A stretch of 64,000 bases of DNA, taken from NCBI GenBank assembly GCA_019279435.1, contig JAAALK010000289.1:26466603-26530602 (forward strand). The letters are read 5' to 3'. A program made the position numbers and the translations under genes. Below the pieces are notes generated by a model. It searched no databases. It worked only from the letters and a program-made list of their open reading frames with translations, and was not told the origin of the DNA. This DNA is from Zizania palustris (taxonomy: Eukaryota > Streptophyta > Magnoliopsida > Poales > Poaceae). Below are positions 30,785-41,782 of this stretch, one piece after another. The stretch's first letter is position 1; each line of letters opens with the position of its first letter.

Positions 30785-32764
30785 TGTTGGACCGGAAACG
30801 GCGACCAGAGGGGGGGTGAATGGGAGCTTTTAAAATTTCGGGATAAAAACTTAGCCTTCGGTTCTGTTCTGTCTTCTGCGGAACAGGCTTCGAACACAAC
30901 CTTCGAAGGTCTGGTTCGGAGGTACTTCGACAGCTCCGAACACAGGCTTCGCAGGAGCAAAAGTTCGAAGCCAAGAAGACTTCGCTCCACGAACAACCCT
31001 CGAAAATCTACTCTGCTAAGTCAGTGCAGGCTCCGCACACGAGGTGCTTCGAGCAGGCTTCGCACTTCACCCTTCGCAAGAGTGGACAGCCCTCTGAGGA
31101 CTTCGACCAAGTACTTGGCGACAGCAACTGGTGCTGGGCTTCGTACGCGAAGGTCTACACGCACACAAAACGGACTATGCTAAAGGCTTCGACACAAGAA
31201 GCACTACGGGAAACGATCAGGGCTTCGCTAGTAAGCAGCAAGGTCTTGCCTCGTGTTACACAGAGCGACAGCACACTGGAAAACACACTTCGCGAGAAAA
31301 ACACCCTTCGCCTCAACAGGCTTCGGTGAACTAAAAACTAGCGAGGTATGCAACGCGAGCTCAAGCAAAAGCACACAGAAGCAGGGCTTCGCCGCTTGAA
31401 CAAGGAACACAAAATAAAATGAACTCTGGATGAATACAACGAGGTCTGTTTACAGGAGCTCAATAGTAAATGCTCAAAGTGTTAAATGTTACCTACCGAG
31501 CCCCCATATTTATAGCCCACGGCTTCATCCTAAGGAAGTGACTACTTTACCCCTAGGGTTTACATTCGTTTTGTCTCTACAGAACTAAGGGGTACAAAAG
31601 GTAGTCCACCTTTATTCTGGAGGCTTCTCTCTCAGCTGCAGAGGGGACAGTGTCAGCCTTTTTCAGAGCAGACAGTGTCAGCCTTTACAGTGTTGACTTC
31701 TGGAACCTCCCTTCGCACGCGAGGGGTGCGGAAGCTTCGGCGAGAAGCCTGCAGCCTGTTGGCCTTCGCTCCGCCGAAGAAGTCCTTCGATACAGTGACG
31801 GTTTTGAGCCGAAGCCGTCAAAGCCCTTGGGCCTTCGCACCACCACCTCCGGAGTGGATCACCACAGCTTCGCAGCTACTCCGAGCTTGAACACCGTCCG
31901 TCCATGTACCGAAGCCATGCATGGCCGAAGCACCACAAGACAACCTCACTCCGAAGCCCCACCTTCGGAGTACCACCCTTCGAAGTCCCTCCTTCGTCCA
32001 AGGCCTCCGCATGAAGCATTCCATGAGCACTCCGTCGCAGTGTCTCACTCCGAGCACACTCCTCGACGAGCCTCACCCGGACCATGCCTTCGATGCACCT
32101 CGACTTCTGAGACCTTCGTCGGGCACCTTCGAATGTCTCCCTCCGGAGCACACTTCGAATACCTTGCCTCCGCAGAGGACTTGGTCCACCAACTCCGAAG
32201 TCACTCCATTCGGAGTACCTTCGAAGTGCCTCACCTCCGAGGACTTTGTCTCGGAGTACCTTCAGCCGGAGCCACGCTCCGCACTCTCTGCCTTCACCTG
32301 GCACGCCTCGACCCGAGGACCGACCCGGACCACCTTCGCAGCCACCGTGACGGAGCTCCCCGCTCCCCTGGCATCAAGCCACCCGCTTGACCCAGGTTCA
32401 CCCGGCTCGAACCCTGTCCGTCGCCTCCGAAGTCCCTCCGCACCACCGACAAACAGACAAGTGTATCCAGTACTCCGGAGACCTCTCCGGGTTAGCAACC
32501 TCCGGTACACACTCCGGTGTACCGCCCAAGGTACCGAAGCCATCGGTACGAACCCAGTCATCGTGTACTGCCGGACCCCTCCGACGAGCACACTCCGCTG
32601 CACAGCTGCAGCAAGCAAACACCGAACACCCTTCGGTGAACCACCTCCGAACACCCTTCGGAGGTACCACCTCCGAAGCCCCTTCGGAGGTACCCTTCGA
32701 ACAGAGGGTAAAATGCCTGTCAATCACTCATCACAAAACACCGAAACCAACCCTAGGTTTCTCA
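30785..32764 (-). repeat. 3' LTR of family-A element
   Basis: Plus-strand ends TGTTGGACCGG ... GGTTTCTCA, 1,980 bp. It differs from the partner LTR at scattered sites, more densely in the U3 part (e.g. 31565-31590), more than the Tekay pair. TATA box inverted near 31506-31514. Confidence 0.92.
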
Positions 32765-32776
32765 ATCTCCCCCTTG
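32765..32776 (-). other. PPT of family-A element
   Basis: Minus-strand TCAAGGGGGAGAT abutting the LTR start TGAGAAACC. The same tract precedes the LTRs of families B and B'. Confidence 0.88.
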
Positions 32777-33937
32777 ATGAGTGCATTGACAACCAAATCA
32801 ACTTTCAAGAAAAATGAAAAGCTTTCAGCACACAAGTGACCATAAAAACTCAGAAAAGAGCCAAAGCATGTCACTTGATAAAAGAATTTTTCTCCCCCTT
32901 TGTAAAAGAGTAAAAGCCCTTTTGGCAAATCTCCCCTTTGATAAAAAAACTCCCCCTGAGTTGAGCAAAATTTTCTCCCTCTTTATGTCAAAGATCTCTC
33001 CCCCTTTAAAATTATGCCTTCTTGCGGCAGAGAACATAGCAAACCTCTCCCCCTTTGGCAATGCAAGCATCAAGGAGCATGTAAAAGATGCAAAGCTTCG
33101 AAATGAGCAGAATTGCAAAGACATATAATGCAAAAATATGCCAACAGTAATACCAATGTTCATGTGCTCAGCTCAAGTTAACATTCTGTGAAACAAGATG
33201 ATGGCATGTGATTTTGTCAGTTTAAGATAAAAGCATCACCACTTAATCATAGCAGCTAGACATGTGAAGGCAAGGACTGCGCAAAGCTAACAATTTCTAC
33301 CCTAGACAGACAAGTCTTGTTCAAAAAGGAGCTTTGAGAGCAAACTTGATGATTAATTAATTTTGTTGGTCTTTTCTTAATGCCAGGGGTTATTTGTTTG
33401 TCCACCTTATACTTTCCAATCAGGCCAAGCCTAGGCATGAAATCCATCTGAAGCTTAAGGCGGTGATTATGGCATACACTACACTATCCCAGTTCAGACC
33501 AAAGTGCAATGGTAAGCAGTCTAGAATAGAGTAGTGCGACAAACAAACCCTCCTGGATCTTTTCATTTAAACCAGAAAAATCATGGATTTTTGATTTTGA
33601 TTCAGATGAATGAAATATTTTGATAAATATCCATGAATAACGACCACAATTTTTCAAGTTGCAAATTTTAGCATCCAAGGAACAGTGTCTTGCTGTCAAG
33701 TAGATAAAAGATAGCTAAAAGCAGTCCTGCCTAAACAAGCTAGATACACGATTGAGCAGTGAGCATGTTTTGATTTGAGAAAATAAAACATCATGCACAA
33801 TCAATGTTCCAGACATATTTCATAGAGCTGAGCTGACATGATTTCTTTGAATTAAAAGCAGGCATATAATAGCAAAAGATGTAAGTGCAATTCCACACAT
33901 AATGAGCATATGCAAGACAATTAAAATCAGCTCCCCC
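32777..33937 (-). other. Long 3' region between pol and PPT, family A
   Basis: About 1.16 kb with no supported ORF. Two structures stand out. First, 32891-33058 carries five or six polypurine tracts on the minus strand (AAAGGGGGAGA and variants), and another directly follows the pol stop (33931-33937). Second, 33375-33560 is a block shared with family B and B' (42228-42415, 48689-48876) although their LTRs differ. Some SIRE-type elements have an envelope-like ORF here; I do not see one. Confidence 0.7.
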
Positions 33938-36900
33938 TCACAAAATGCCGTAAGGGTGACAAATGCCAAGTTCCCCACGCAAGTAAGCAAATCGAGAAGC
34001 ATCGAGGGGTTTTGTAAAATATCGGCAAGCTGGTGTTGGGTATCAACATATTGAAGTTCAATATCACCCTTCTCATTGTGATCTCTGAGAAAATGATACC
34101 GTACATCAATGTGTTTGGTTCTGGAGTGCTGAACCGGGTTGTTTGCAATACAAATAGCACTAGTGTTATCACAGAAAAGTGGAACACTTTTATAATCTAA
34201 CCCGAAATTCCCGCAAAGTGGAAACCATCCACAAAATCTGAGAGCAACAGCTAGCTGCAGCAACATATTCAGCCTCAGCCAGTCGATTGTGCAACACTAG
34301 ACTGTTTGCGGGAAGACCAGCAAACCAGAGATGTACCCAGAAAATGACAAGTACCAGAGGTACTCTTCCTATCAATTCTACACCCAGCAAAATCCGCATC
34401 TGAATAGCCTCTAAGACATAAAGATGAAGACGATGAATACCATATGCCAAATTCAAGGGTGTGTTTGAGATACCTTAGGATGCGCTTTACCGCTTGGCGG
34501 TGCGAAGCTCGTGGTGAAGCCTGAAAACGAGCGCACAGACATACTGCGAAGTGTATGTCTGGCCTCGTGGCAGTCAAGTAGAGGAGGGAGCCGATCATGC
34601 TTCGGAACTCCTTCTGATCTACGGCTTCTCCATCTTCGTCAGGGTCCAATGCTACAGATGTAGCCATTGGAGTGGCGAGGGGCTTCGCATCGGACATGTC
34701 GAACTTTTTGAGCAGGTCCTTGGTGTACTTTGTCTGGTGGACAAAGGTACCTTGTTTGCTTTGCTTGATTTGCAAACCAAGGAAAAAGGTGAGTTCACCC
34801 ATCATCGACATTTCAAATTCCCTGCTCATGGTATCTGCAAACTCGGCAACTAAAGCATGAGAAGAGCCACCAAAGATGATATCATCCACATAAATCTGAA
34901 CTAGGAGGAAATCTTTGCCATGCTTGAGAGTAAACAAAGTTTTATCAACAGAGCCCATCAAATACCCTCGCTCAAGCAGAAAAGACTTAAGTCTATCATA
35001 CCACGCCCGAGGGGCCTGCTGGAGTCCATAAAGAGCCTTATGAAGTTTAAGGACTTTATGTGGGTACTTGGGATTTTCAAAACCAGGGGGTTGTTTTACA
35101 TAAACATCTTCACCTATGAAGCCATTAAGAAAAGCACTTTTGACATCCATTTGATAGAGTTTGAATCCCCGGGATGTCGCAAAGGCAAGCAAAATCCTAA
35201 TGGCCTCAAGGCGAGCAACAGGTGCAAAAGTTTCAGTAAAATCAATCCCTTCTAGTTGAGAAAAGCCCTGAGCTACAAGTCTAGCCTTGTTTCTAATTAT
35301 AGTCCCATCCTCCCCTTGTTTATTTTTGAAAATCCATTTTGTTCCAATGAAATGAACATTTGGTGGAGGATCTACTAAAGTCCAGACTTGGTTTCTCTCA
35401 AAATTTTCAAGTTCCTCATGCATGGCATTGATCCAACTAGAATCAGAAAGTGCATGACTAACATCTAAGGGCTCGAAAGAAGCAACAAAAGCAGCATTAG
35501 TGAAATGGGCATGAGAACGAGTTACCCTTTGATCAAGCTCACCAATGATCTGCTCGGGAGGGTGCATCCTTTGGACATGATGTGGAGCCTCGCGGCGGGA
35601 TGCAGTCTCCCCCTCAACTTGTGCGTTGGAGTGGTCCAAGATGACCGATGTTGAGGTAGTCGCTTCGGGACCTTGTGCCGAAGTAGTTGAAGCGGGGTCA
35701 GCTTCGGGGGTTGATGTCGAGGGTAGTAGGGGAACATCCTCGAGTTCTCCGGGATCTTCTTCTTCGAATAAGGTCTGTTCCATGTCGTGTTCATTTGCCT
35801 GTTCAAAAGCAGAACTAACAGAGGGGGTTGATTCATCAAAAGTCACATCACATGACTCGATGACAGTGTTAGTTTCCAAGTTATAAACACGATAGGAATG
35901 ACCATGAGTAGTATAACCCAAAAAGATCCCGTCAGAAGATCGCGACTCAAATTTATCCAAATTACCACGTTTTAGGATAAAGCAGCGACAACCAAAAACT
36001 CGAAGATGAGTAACCTTAGGCTGTCTCCCAAAACGCAGCTCATAAGATGTCAAATTTAAAATTGAGCGCAAGAAGATTCGCTTTGAGATGTAACAAGCAG
36101 TGTTCATGGCTTTAGCCCAGAATTTTCTAGGAGTCCTTGTGCTCATCAAGCATCGTCCTAGCCATCTCAACCAAAGTGCGGTTTTTCCTCTCAACAACAC
36201 CATTCTGTTGAGGAACCCGCGGAGCAGAGAATTGATGTTCTATGCCATGCTCCATGCAAAAGTCAACAAAGAGACTATTTTTGAACTCGGTGCCATTATC
36301 GCTTCGAATGAATTTTAATGCACCAGGAAGTTCAGTGAAAAGTCTCAAAGCCAAGCTCCGAAAGTGTGAAAACACTTCGTCCTTGCTGGCAAGAAAGAAG
36401 ACCCAAGAGTAGCGAGAGAAATCGTCGACAATTACTAGAACATACCACTTGCCGCCTAAAGAACTAACCCGAGAGGGACCTACAGTGTCCATATGGAGAA
36501 GTTCTCCGGGCTGTTCAGTCATCACTGTGGTGACTGGCGAATGCGAAGCGGCAATCATTTTTCCATGTCGACAGGGAGCACAAACTAAATTCTTCTCAAA
36601 TTTGAGCTTGGGCAATCCTCGGATCAGGCCTAGGGCGCTAAGACGAGCGAGCAACTCAAAGCTCATATGCCCTAGTCTCCTATGCCACTTCCAAAGCTCA
36701 GAAGTCGAATGTGCAACAAGACAATGAGAAGAACCAGACGACTCTGAAAAATCAGCTCCAAAAACTCTCCCAACCCTAAAGATCTTACACACCACAACGC
36801 CATCAGAATTGAGCACTTGCGAAGTATCGCGATGAAATCGCACTTCGAATCCCTCATCAAGCAACTGAGATACAGACAACAAATTGTATCCCAGGTTCTC

Positions 36901-37107
36901 AACCAAAGCAACATCTTTGAGAGTGAAGTTCGTGTTAATTCTTACCACACCTTTACCTTTCACTCTACTCCTTCGATTGTTTCCGAAGGTGATATGTTCC
37001 CTTTGCTTGGTTGTGGTGAGGCTGGAGAACCAAGCTGCATCTTCGGTCATGTGGCGCGAACAACCGGAGTCCATGATCCACGTGCCCTCCAAGCCTCGAT
37101 CTATCGC
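33938..37107 (-). pseudogene. pol: Copia pol, all domains, three or more frameshifts
   Basis: Polyprotein with the Ty1/copia order. Protease MDSGCSRHMTED lies right after the gag stop; integrase HHCC (WHRRLGHMS, CAPCRHGK) and DDE residues in MDTVGP, SDNGTEF and VVERKNRT; RT with KLYQMDVKSAFLNG and the active site YVDD (IYVDDIIFGG); RNase H with YSDADFAGC and RKQSSVAQST. Single-base indels break the frame near 36140 (after MLDEH), near 34280 (after QST) and near 34017 (in LADIF). The frame has no ATG at its start; it is open from the gag stop codon. Catalytic residues are intact, so inactivation is by frameshift only. Confidence 0.9.
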
Positions 37108-39570
37108 CTACACATGATAAGAACGTTTCGATCGCTCAGTGCTGGGGTGAGTAAAATAATGACGAGGCATCCAGCACTGAGTGACACGAGTAGTAGGCAC
37201 AGTAAAAGTAGACGGTCTACGCACATAAAAATCAGAATGATGCAAAGTGTGAGGTCTACCTACATGCAAAGAACGCAAAGCATGTCGAGGTCTCCTACTC
37301 TGACGAGGTACAAGGATACTCGCCCGAGGTCTACCACTATATGGAACATAGTGAACACCTCGAGGAGCAAAACCTCTCCGAGAAGCACGAGGAGCCTCAA
37401 AAGCAGGACGAGAGTAGAACTCAGACTCATGCATACCAAAAGATGGGTAATGCATGTCCTGGTAACTCATCGCTTGAGCACGTCGCTCATCCTTGATGCG
37501 ACGGAAACAGAAACCAATCAAATGACCCGCCCGCTGACAATAAGAACAGTGAAACACTCTCCTGGGGGCACTCTCATGGGTCACAGGAGCAACTCTCACA
37601 GGCTCCTTGGGTTTCTTCTGTGTGGTTTTCTTGGGAGGATTTTTCTTGGCAGGAGGAGTGGTTTTCTTTGGTGGATGGGTAGGCTTTTTGGCTGATGGGG
37701 TGTCCAACAGAGCTCTCTCTTTCTCTAGGGTGGTGGGAGAGGTAAAAACAGTTTTGGTTTTACTGTCTGAAGCTATCCTCTCAAAACCCAAACCTAGAGC
37801 TACCCCGGCTCTGTCAGCACACAACTTGGTCTTGGCCAAGAGCAAATCCATCCTACCCTTTCCTTCAGTGCATTTGTTTACCACAGAAAGAAGGTATTCA
37901 TTTTCAGACATGAGGTTCTCAGCCCGCTCTCTAGCAGTGCCTAGCTGGTCCTTAAGGGTAATGCATGTGTCACACACAGGCTGCACATCCTTAGAACTAC
38001 CGGCCCTTTCCAATCTAGCCTCCAAATCATGAACATGCTTATCACGTAAATTAATGCTATCGCGTAATAAAGAACAGTTCATGCAATCAATAACTTCATG
38101 AGGTCTAGACTCCACCTCCAAAAGCTGCTTCTGTGCAGTCTCAAGCTCAGAAAGAGTTTGAGCATGAACAGAACGCAACTGAGCAAGCTCACTCATGACA
38201 ACAGAACATGATTCACATTCAGCATCATCAAATTTAGACTTAAGCATGGCATATTCAGTAGATACATTTTCTAGCCTAAGTCTAAGGTCTTTTCTTTCTC
38301 TAGCGGCTTGCACAAGTAATCTATCCTGACCAAGCACTACTTCATTCAGCTCATCTAATTTAATTAGAAGCTGGTCAGATGATAGGTTTACCTCAGATGA
38401 GTCAAGCTCATCGCCGCTGTGATCGCTGTCGGCCATGAAGCAAAGGCCGGTGAAGTCACGTCCCTTCTTGTCCTTCTTGTCCTCCTTCCTTGGGGACTCC
38501 TCCTCCTCAGAGCTCGACTCCTCAGTTGAGGATGTGTCGATGTCGCTTAGAGCAGCAACAAAAGCTCTGGAAGCAGCCTTGGCTACCTTTTTAGCCATCT
38601 TGCCGCGCTTGCCCTTCACAAAGGGCTTCCTCTCCTTTTTGTGGAATTTGGGGCGGTCACTCTCATCTCTCTTCTTGACCTTGGGGCAATTGGCCTTAAT
38701 GTGAGAGGTGTCGCCACATTCATAGCAGCCACTAAAACCACTTCTCCTCTGATCCCGTCTCTCATGATGAAAGCGGGTGAACCTCCGGGCAATGAGAGCA
38801 AGCTCATCATCAGCTAGAGTGTCCACCTGCTCCTTTGTGACGGATACCAGGGAGGACAAAGCAAAACCATCTGCAAGAACACAAGTGCCTGATGTGCTTG
38901 GTTCTGCAGTGGTGCCACGGCTTGTGCTAGAAACCAATGCCAATGGCTGTGGCAAAGAGCTTCTGTGCACAGCAAGAGATGCCTTGGCAATCTCTGTGGA
39001 CTTCAGCTTGCTAAAGAGTTCATCACAGGTTAGAGTGTCATAGCCTGTGGACTCCTCAATGCTGGATATCTTCACTTCCCATATGCTACGGTCAAGAGCA
39101 TAGAGAAGCTTGATAGCCCTATCATGATCACTGTAAGCAAGCGTCCTGTTGGAGCGCAAGTTACTCACTATCGCGTCAAAGCGAGAAAACATGGCATCTA
39201 CAGATTCACCAGGTGCCTGCACAAACAGTTGATACTGTTGATTGTAGGTGCTTTGGCGCCTGGCCTTAATCTGAGCAGAGCCCTCATGAAAGACAGTGAG
39301 TGTTGTCCAAATCTCCCTAGCAGTCCTAAGGTGCTGCACCCTATCAAACTCACTCCGACTCAAACCAATGAACAGAATGTTCCTTGCCTTCGAGTTGGCA
39401 ATATATTGATCTTTTTCAGTTTGAGTGGTGCGGGTATCAGGGATGGAGTATTGTGAGTCCACAATCTCCCAAATTGCATTTCCTTGGCTTAACAAGTAAG
39501 CCTCCATGCGCACCTTCCAGTATGCAAAATCTGTCCCATCGAACAGAGGAATTTTACTGCCTCTATCCAT
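37108..39570 (-). CDS. gag: Copia gag, SIRE-like, intact 820-codon ORF
   Basis: Capsid/nucleocapsid protein; starts at the ATG 51 bp after the PBS (MDRGSKIPLFDGTDFAYW). Residues 1-250 form the Gag (UBN2-type) domain; CCHC knuckle CYECGDTSHIKANC at about 281; basic stretch KKERKPFVKGKRGKMAKK; acidic Ser/Glu linker about 350-370; coiled coil about 410-600 with CxxC pairs (CESC, CMNC, CDTC); Lys/Pro-rich segment; second CCHC CSYCQRAGHLIGFC at about 675; Arg-rich C-terminus. It is much longer than most plant copia gags, which fits SIRE-type elements. It ends in TAG (37108-37110), and the same frame continues as pol. Confidence 0.9.
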   Translation of the reverse strand: MDRGSKIPLFDGTDFAYWKVRMEAYLLSQGNAIWEIVDSQYSIPDTRTTQTEKDQYIANSKARNILFIGLSRSEFDRVQHLRTAREIWTTLTVFHEGSAQIKARRQSTYNQQYQLFVQAPGESVDAMFSRFDAIVSNLRSNRTLAYSDHDRAIKLLYALDRSIWEVKISSIEESTGYDTLTCDELFSKLKSTEIAKASLAVHRSSLPQPLALVSSTSRGTTAEPSTSGTCVLADGFALSSLVSVTKEQVDTLADDELALIARRFTRFHHERRDQRRSGFSGCYECGDTSHIKANCPKVKKRDESDRPKFHKKERKPFVKGKRGKMAKKVAKAASRAFVAALSDIDTSSTEESSSEEEESPRKEDKKDKKGRDFTGLCFMADSDHSGDELDSSEVNLSSDQLLIKLDELNEVVLGQDRLLVQAARERKDLRLRLENVSTEYAMLKSKFDDAECESCSVVMSELAQLRSVHAQTLSELETAQKQLLEVESRPHEVIDCMNCSLLRDSINLRDKHVHDLEARLERAGSSKDVQPVCDTCITLKDQLGTARERAENLMSENEYLLSVVNKCTEGKGRMDLLLAKTKLCADRAGVALGLGFERIASDSKTKTVFTSPTTLEKERALLDTPSAKKPTHPPKKTTPPAKKNPPKKTTQKKPKEPVRVAPVTHESAPRRVFHCSYCQRAGHLIGFCFRRIKDERRAQAMSYQDMHYPSFGMHESEFYSRPAFEAPRASRRGFAPRGVHYVPYSGRPRASILVPRQSRRPRHALRSLHVGRPHTLHHSDFYVRRPSTFTVPTTRVTQCWMPRHYFTHPSTERSKRSYHV

Positions 39571-39620
39571 GTCGCCAACAGATCACAAAACCAGTTAAGG
39601 TCAACTGGTGATCTTAACCT

Positions 39621-39632
39621 GCTCTGATACCA
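39621..39632 (-). other. PBS of family-A element
   Basis: Minus-strand TGGTATCAGAGC two bases from the LTR; initiator tRNA-Met type, intact. Confidence 0.92.
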
Positions 39633-39634
39633 AT

Positions 39635-41614
39635 TGTTGGACCGGAAACGGCGACCAGAGGGGGGGTGAATGGGAGCTTTTAAAATTTCGGGCTAAAAAC
39701 TTAGCCTTCGGTTCTGTTCTGTCTTCTGCGGAACAGGCTTCGAACACAACCTTCGAAGGTCTGGTTCGGAGGTACTTCGACAGCTCCGAACACAGGCTTC
39801 GCAGGAGCAAAAGTTCGAAGCCAAGAAGACTTCGCTCCACGAACAACCCTCGAAAATCTACTCTGCTAAGTCAGTGCAGGCTCCGCACACGAGGTGCTTC
39901 GAGCAGGCTTCGCACTTCACCCTTCGCAAGAGTGGACAGCCCTCTGAGGACTTCGACCAAGTACTTGGCGACAGCAACTGGTGCTGGGCTTCGTACGCGA
40001 AGGTCTACACGCACACAAAACGGACTATGCTAAAGGCTTCGACACAAGAAGCACTACGGGAAACGATCAGGGCTTCGCTAGTAAGCAGCAAGGTCTTGCC
40101 TCGTGTTACACAGAGCGACAGCACACTGAAAAACACACTTCGCGAGAAAAACACCCTTCGCCTCAACAGGCTTCGGTGAACTAAAAACTAGCGAGGTATG
40201 CAACGCGAGCTCAAGCAAAAGCACACAGAAGCAGGGCTTCGCCGCTTGAACAAGGAACACAAAATAAAATGAACTCTGGATGAATACAACGAGGTCTGTT
40301 TACAGGAGCTCAACAGTAAATGCTCAAAGTGTTAAATGTTACCTACCGAGCCCCCATATTTATAGCCCACGGCTTCATCCTAAGGAAGTGACTACTTTAC
40401 CCCTAGGGTTTACAATCATTTTGACTCTTCAGAACTAAGGGGTACAAAAGGTAGTCCACCTTTATTTTGGAGGCTTCTCTGTCAGCTGCAGAGGGGACAG
40501 TGTCAGCCTTTTCCAGAATAGACAGTGTCAGCCTTTACAGTGTTGACTTCTGGAACCTCCCTTCGCACGCGAGGGTGCGGTAGCTTCGGCGAGAAGCCTG
40601 CAGCCTGTTGGCCTTCGCTCCGCCGAAGAAGTCCTTCGATACAGTGACGGTTTTGAGCCGAAGCCGTCAAAGCCCCTTGGGCCTTCGCACCACCACCTCC
40701 GGAGTGGACCACCACGGCTTCGCAGCTACTCCCAGCTCGAACACCGTCCGTCCGTGTACCGAAGCCATGCATGGCCGAAGTACCACAAGTCATCCTCACT
40801 CCGAAGCCCCACCTTCGGAGTGCCACCCTTCGAAGTCCCTCCTTCGTCCAAGGCCTCCACATGAAGCATTCCATGAGCACTCCGTCGCAGTGCCTCTTCC
40901 CGAGCACACTCCTCGACGAGCCTCACCCGAACCATGCCTTCGATGCGCCTCGACTTCTGAGACCTTCGTTGGGCACCTTCGAGTGTCTCCCTCCGGAGCA
41001 CACTTCGAACTCCTTGCCTCCGCAGAGGACTAGTTCCACCAACTCCGAAGTCACTCCATTCGGAATACCTTCGAAGTGCCTCACATCCGAGGACTTTGTC
41101 TCGGAGTACCTTCAGCCGGAGCCACGCTCCGCACTCTCTGCCTTCACCTGGCGCGCCTCGACCCGAGGACCGACCCGGACCACCTTCGCAGCCACCGTGA
41201 CGGAGCTCCCCGCTCCCTTGGCATCAAGCCTCCCGCTTGACCCAAGTTCACCTGGCTCGAACCTTGTCCGTCACCTCCGAAGTCCCTGCGCACCACCGAC
41301 AAACAGACAAGTGTATCCAGTACTCCGGAGACCTCTCCGGGTTAGCAACCTCCGGTACACACTCCGGTGTACCGCCCAAGGTACCAAAGCCCTCGGTACG
41401 ACCCAAGTCATCGTGTACTGCCGGACCCCTCCGACGAGCACACTCCGCTGCACAGCTGCAGCAAGCAAACACCGAACACCCTTCGGTGAACCACCTCCGA
41501 ACACCCTTCGGAGGTACCACCTCCGAAGCCCCTTCGGAGGTACCCTTCGAACAGAGGGTAAAAAGCCTGTCAATCACTCATCACAAAACACCGAAACCAA
41601 CCCTTGGTTTCTCA
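39635..41614 (-). repeat. 5' LTR of family-A element
   Basis: 1,980 bp, TGTTGGACCGG ... TTGGTTTCTCA on the plus strand. The next bases, CATATTGATGTG, are family-B pol, so this LTR end sits in element B. The U3 end is dense in paired CCTCCGAA/TTCGGAGG motifs (41480-41550). Confidence 0.92.
40356..40364 (-). promoter_or_regulatory. TATA box of family-A LTR promoter
   Basis: Minus-strand TATAAATAT within GGGCTATAAATATGGGGG, conserved in the other family-A LTRs (e.g. TATAAATA at 62432-62439). Confidence 0.55.
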
Positions 41615-41782
41615 CATATTGATGTGCGCTTTCATTTTCTGCGGGATCAATATGAGAAAGGTGTCATTGACCTTGTTCATGTTGATACCCATCATCAGTT
41701 GGCTGACATTTTCACCAAACCCCTAGATCAGTCTACCTTTGAGCGTTTAAGAGGGGATTTGGGTGTTGTGTATCCTTTCTAG
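41615..41782 (+). pseudogene. pol: Family-B copia RNase H C-terminal end
   Basis: Open 55-codon end of pol: HIDVRFHFLRDQYEKG, DTHHQLADIFTKPLDQST, stop TAG after VVYPF (41780-41782). Nearly the same as the B' end near 49310-49480 on the minus strand and distinct from family A (HIDVRYHFLRDHNEKG). Everything upstream to the RT start at 29138 is missing. Confidence 0.88.

Larger units (their letters stand above)
30785..41614 (-). mobile_element. Near-complete SIRE-like copia family-A element
   Basis: 10,830 bp on the minus strand: 5' LTR 41614-39635, PBS 39632-39621, gag 39570-37108, pol 37107-33938, 3' region 33937-32777, PPT 32776-32765, 3' LTR 32764-30785. Both LTRs are 1,980 bp. The flanks do not match (GTAGT left, CATAT right), so the right side has probably been changed by recombination. 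SIRE/Maximus-type features: long gag with coiled coil and two CCHC motifs, long 3' region between pol and PPT. It is not functional as it stands: at least three frameshifts in pol. Confidence 0.9.

Noticed and set aside
32814..33163. Envelope-like ORF in the 3' region of the family-A element
   Set aside because: Only short overlapping frames on both strands, no transmembrane or signal pattern, and not shared by copies at 30323 or 41783.
29134..41619. CATTT/CATAT as a degenerate target duplication for one insertion
   Set aside because: The B pol sequences on the two sides are not contiguous (RT missing), so one insertion cannot have produced them.
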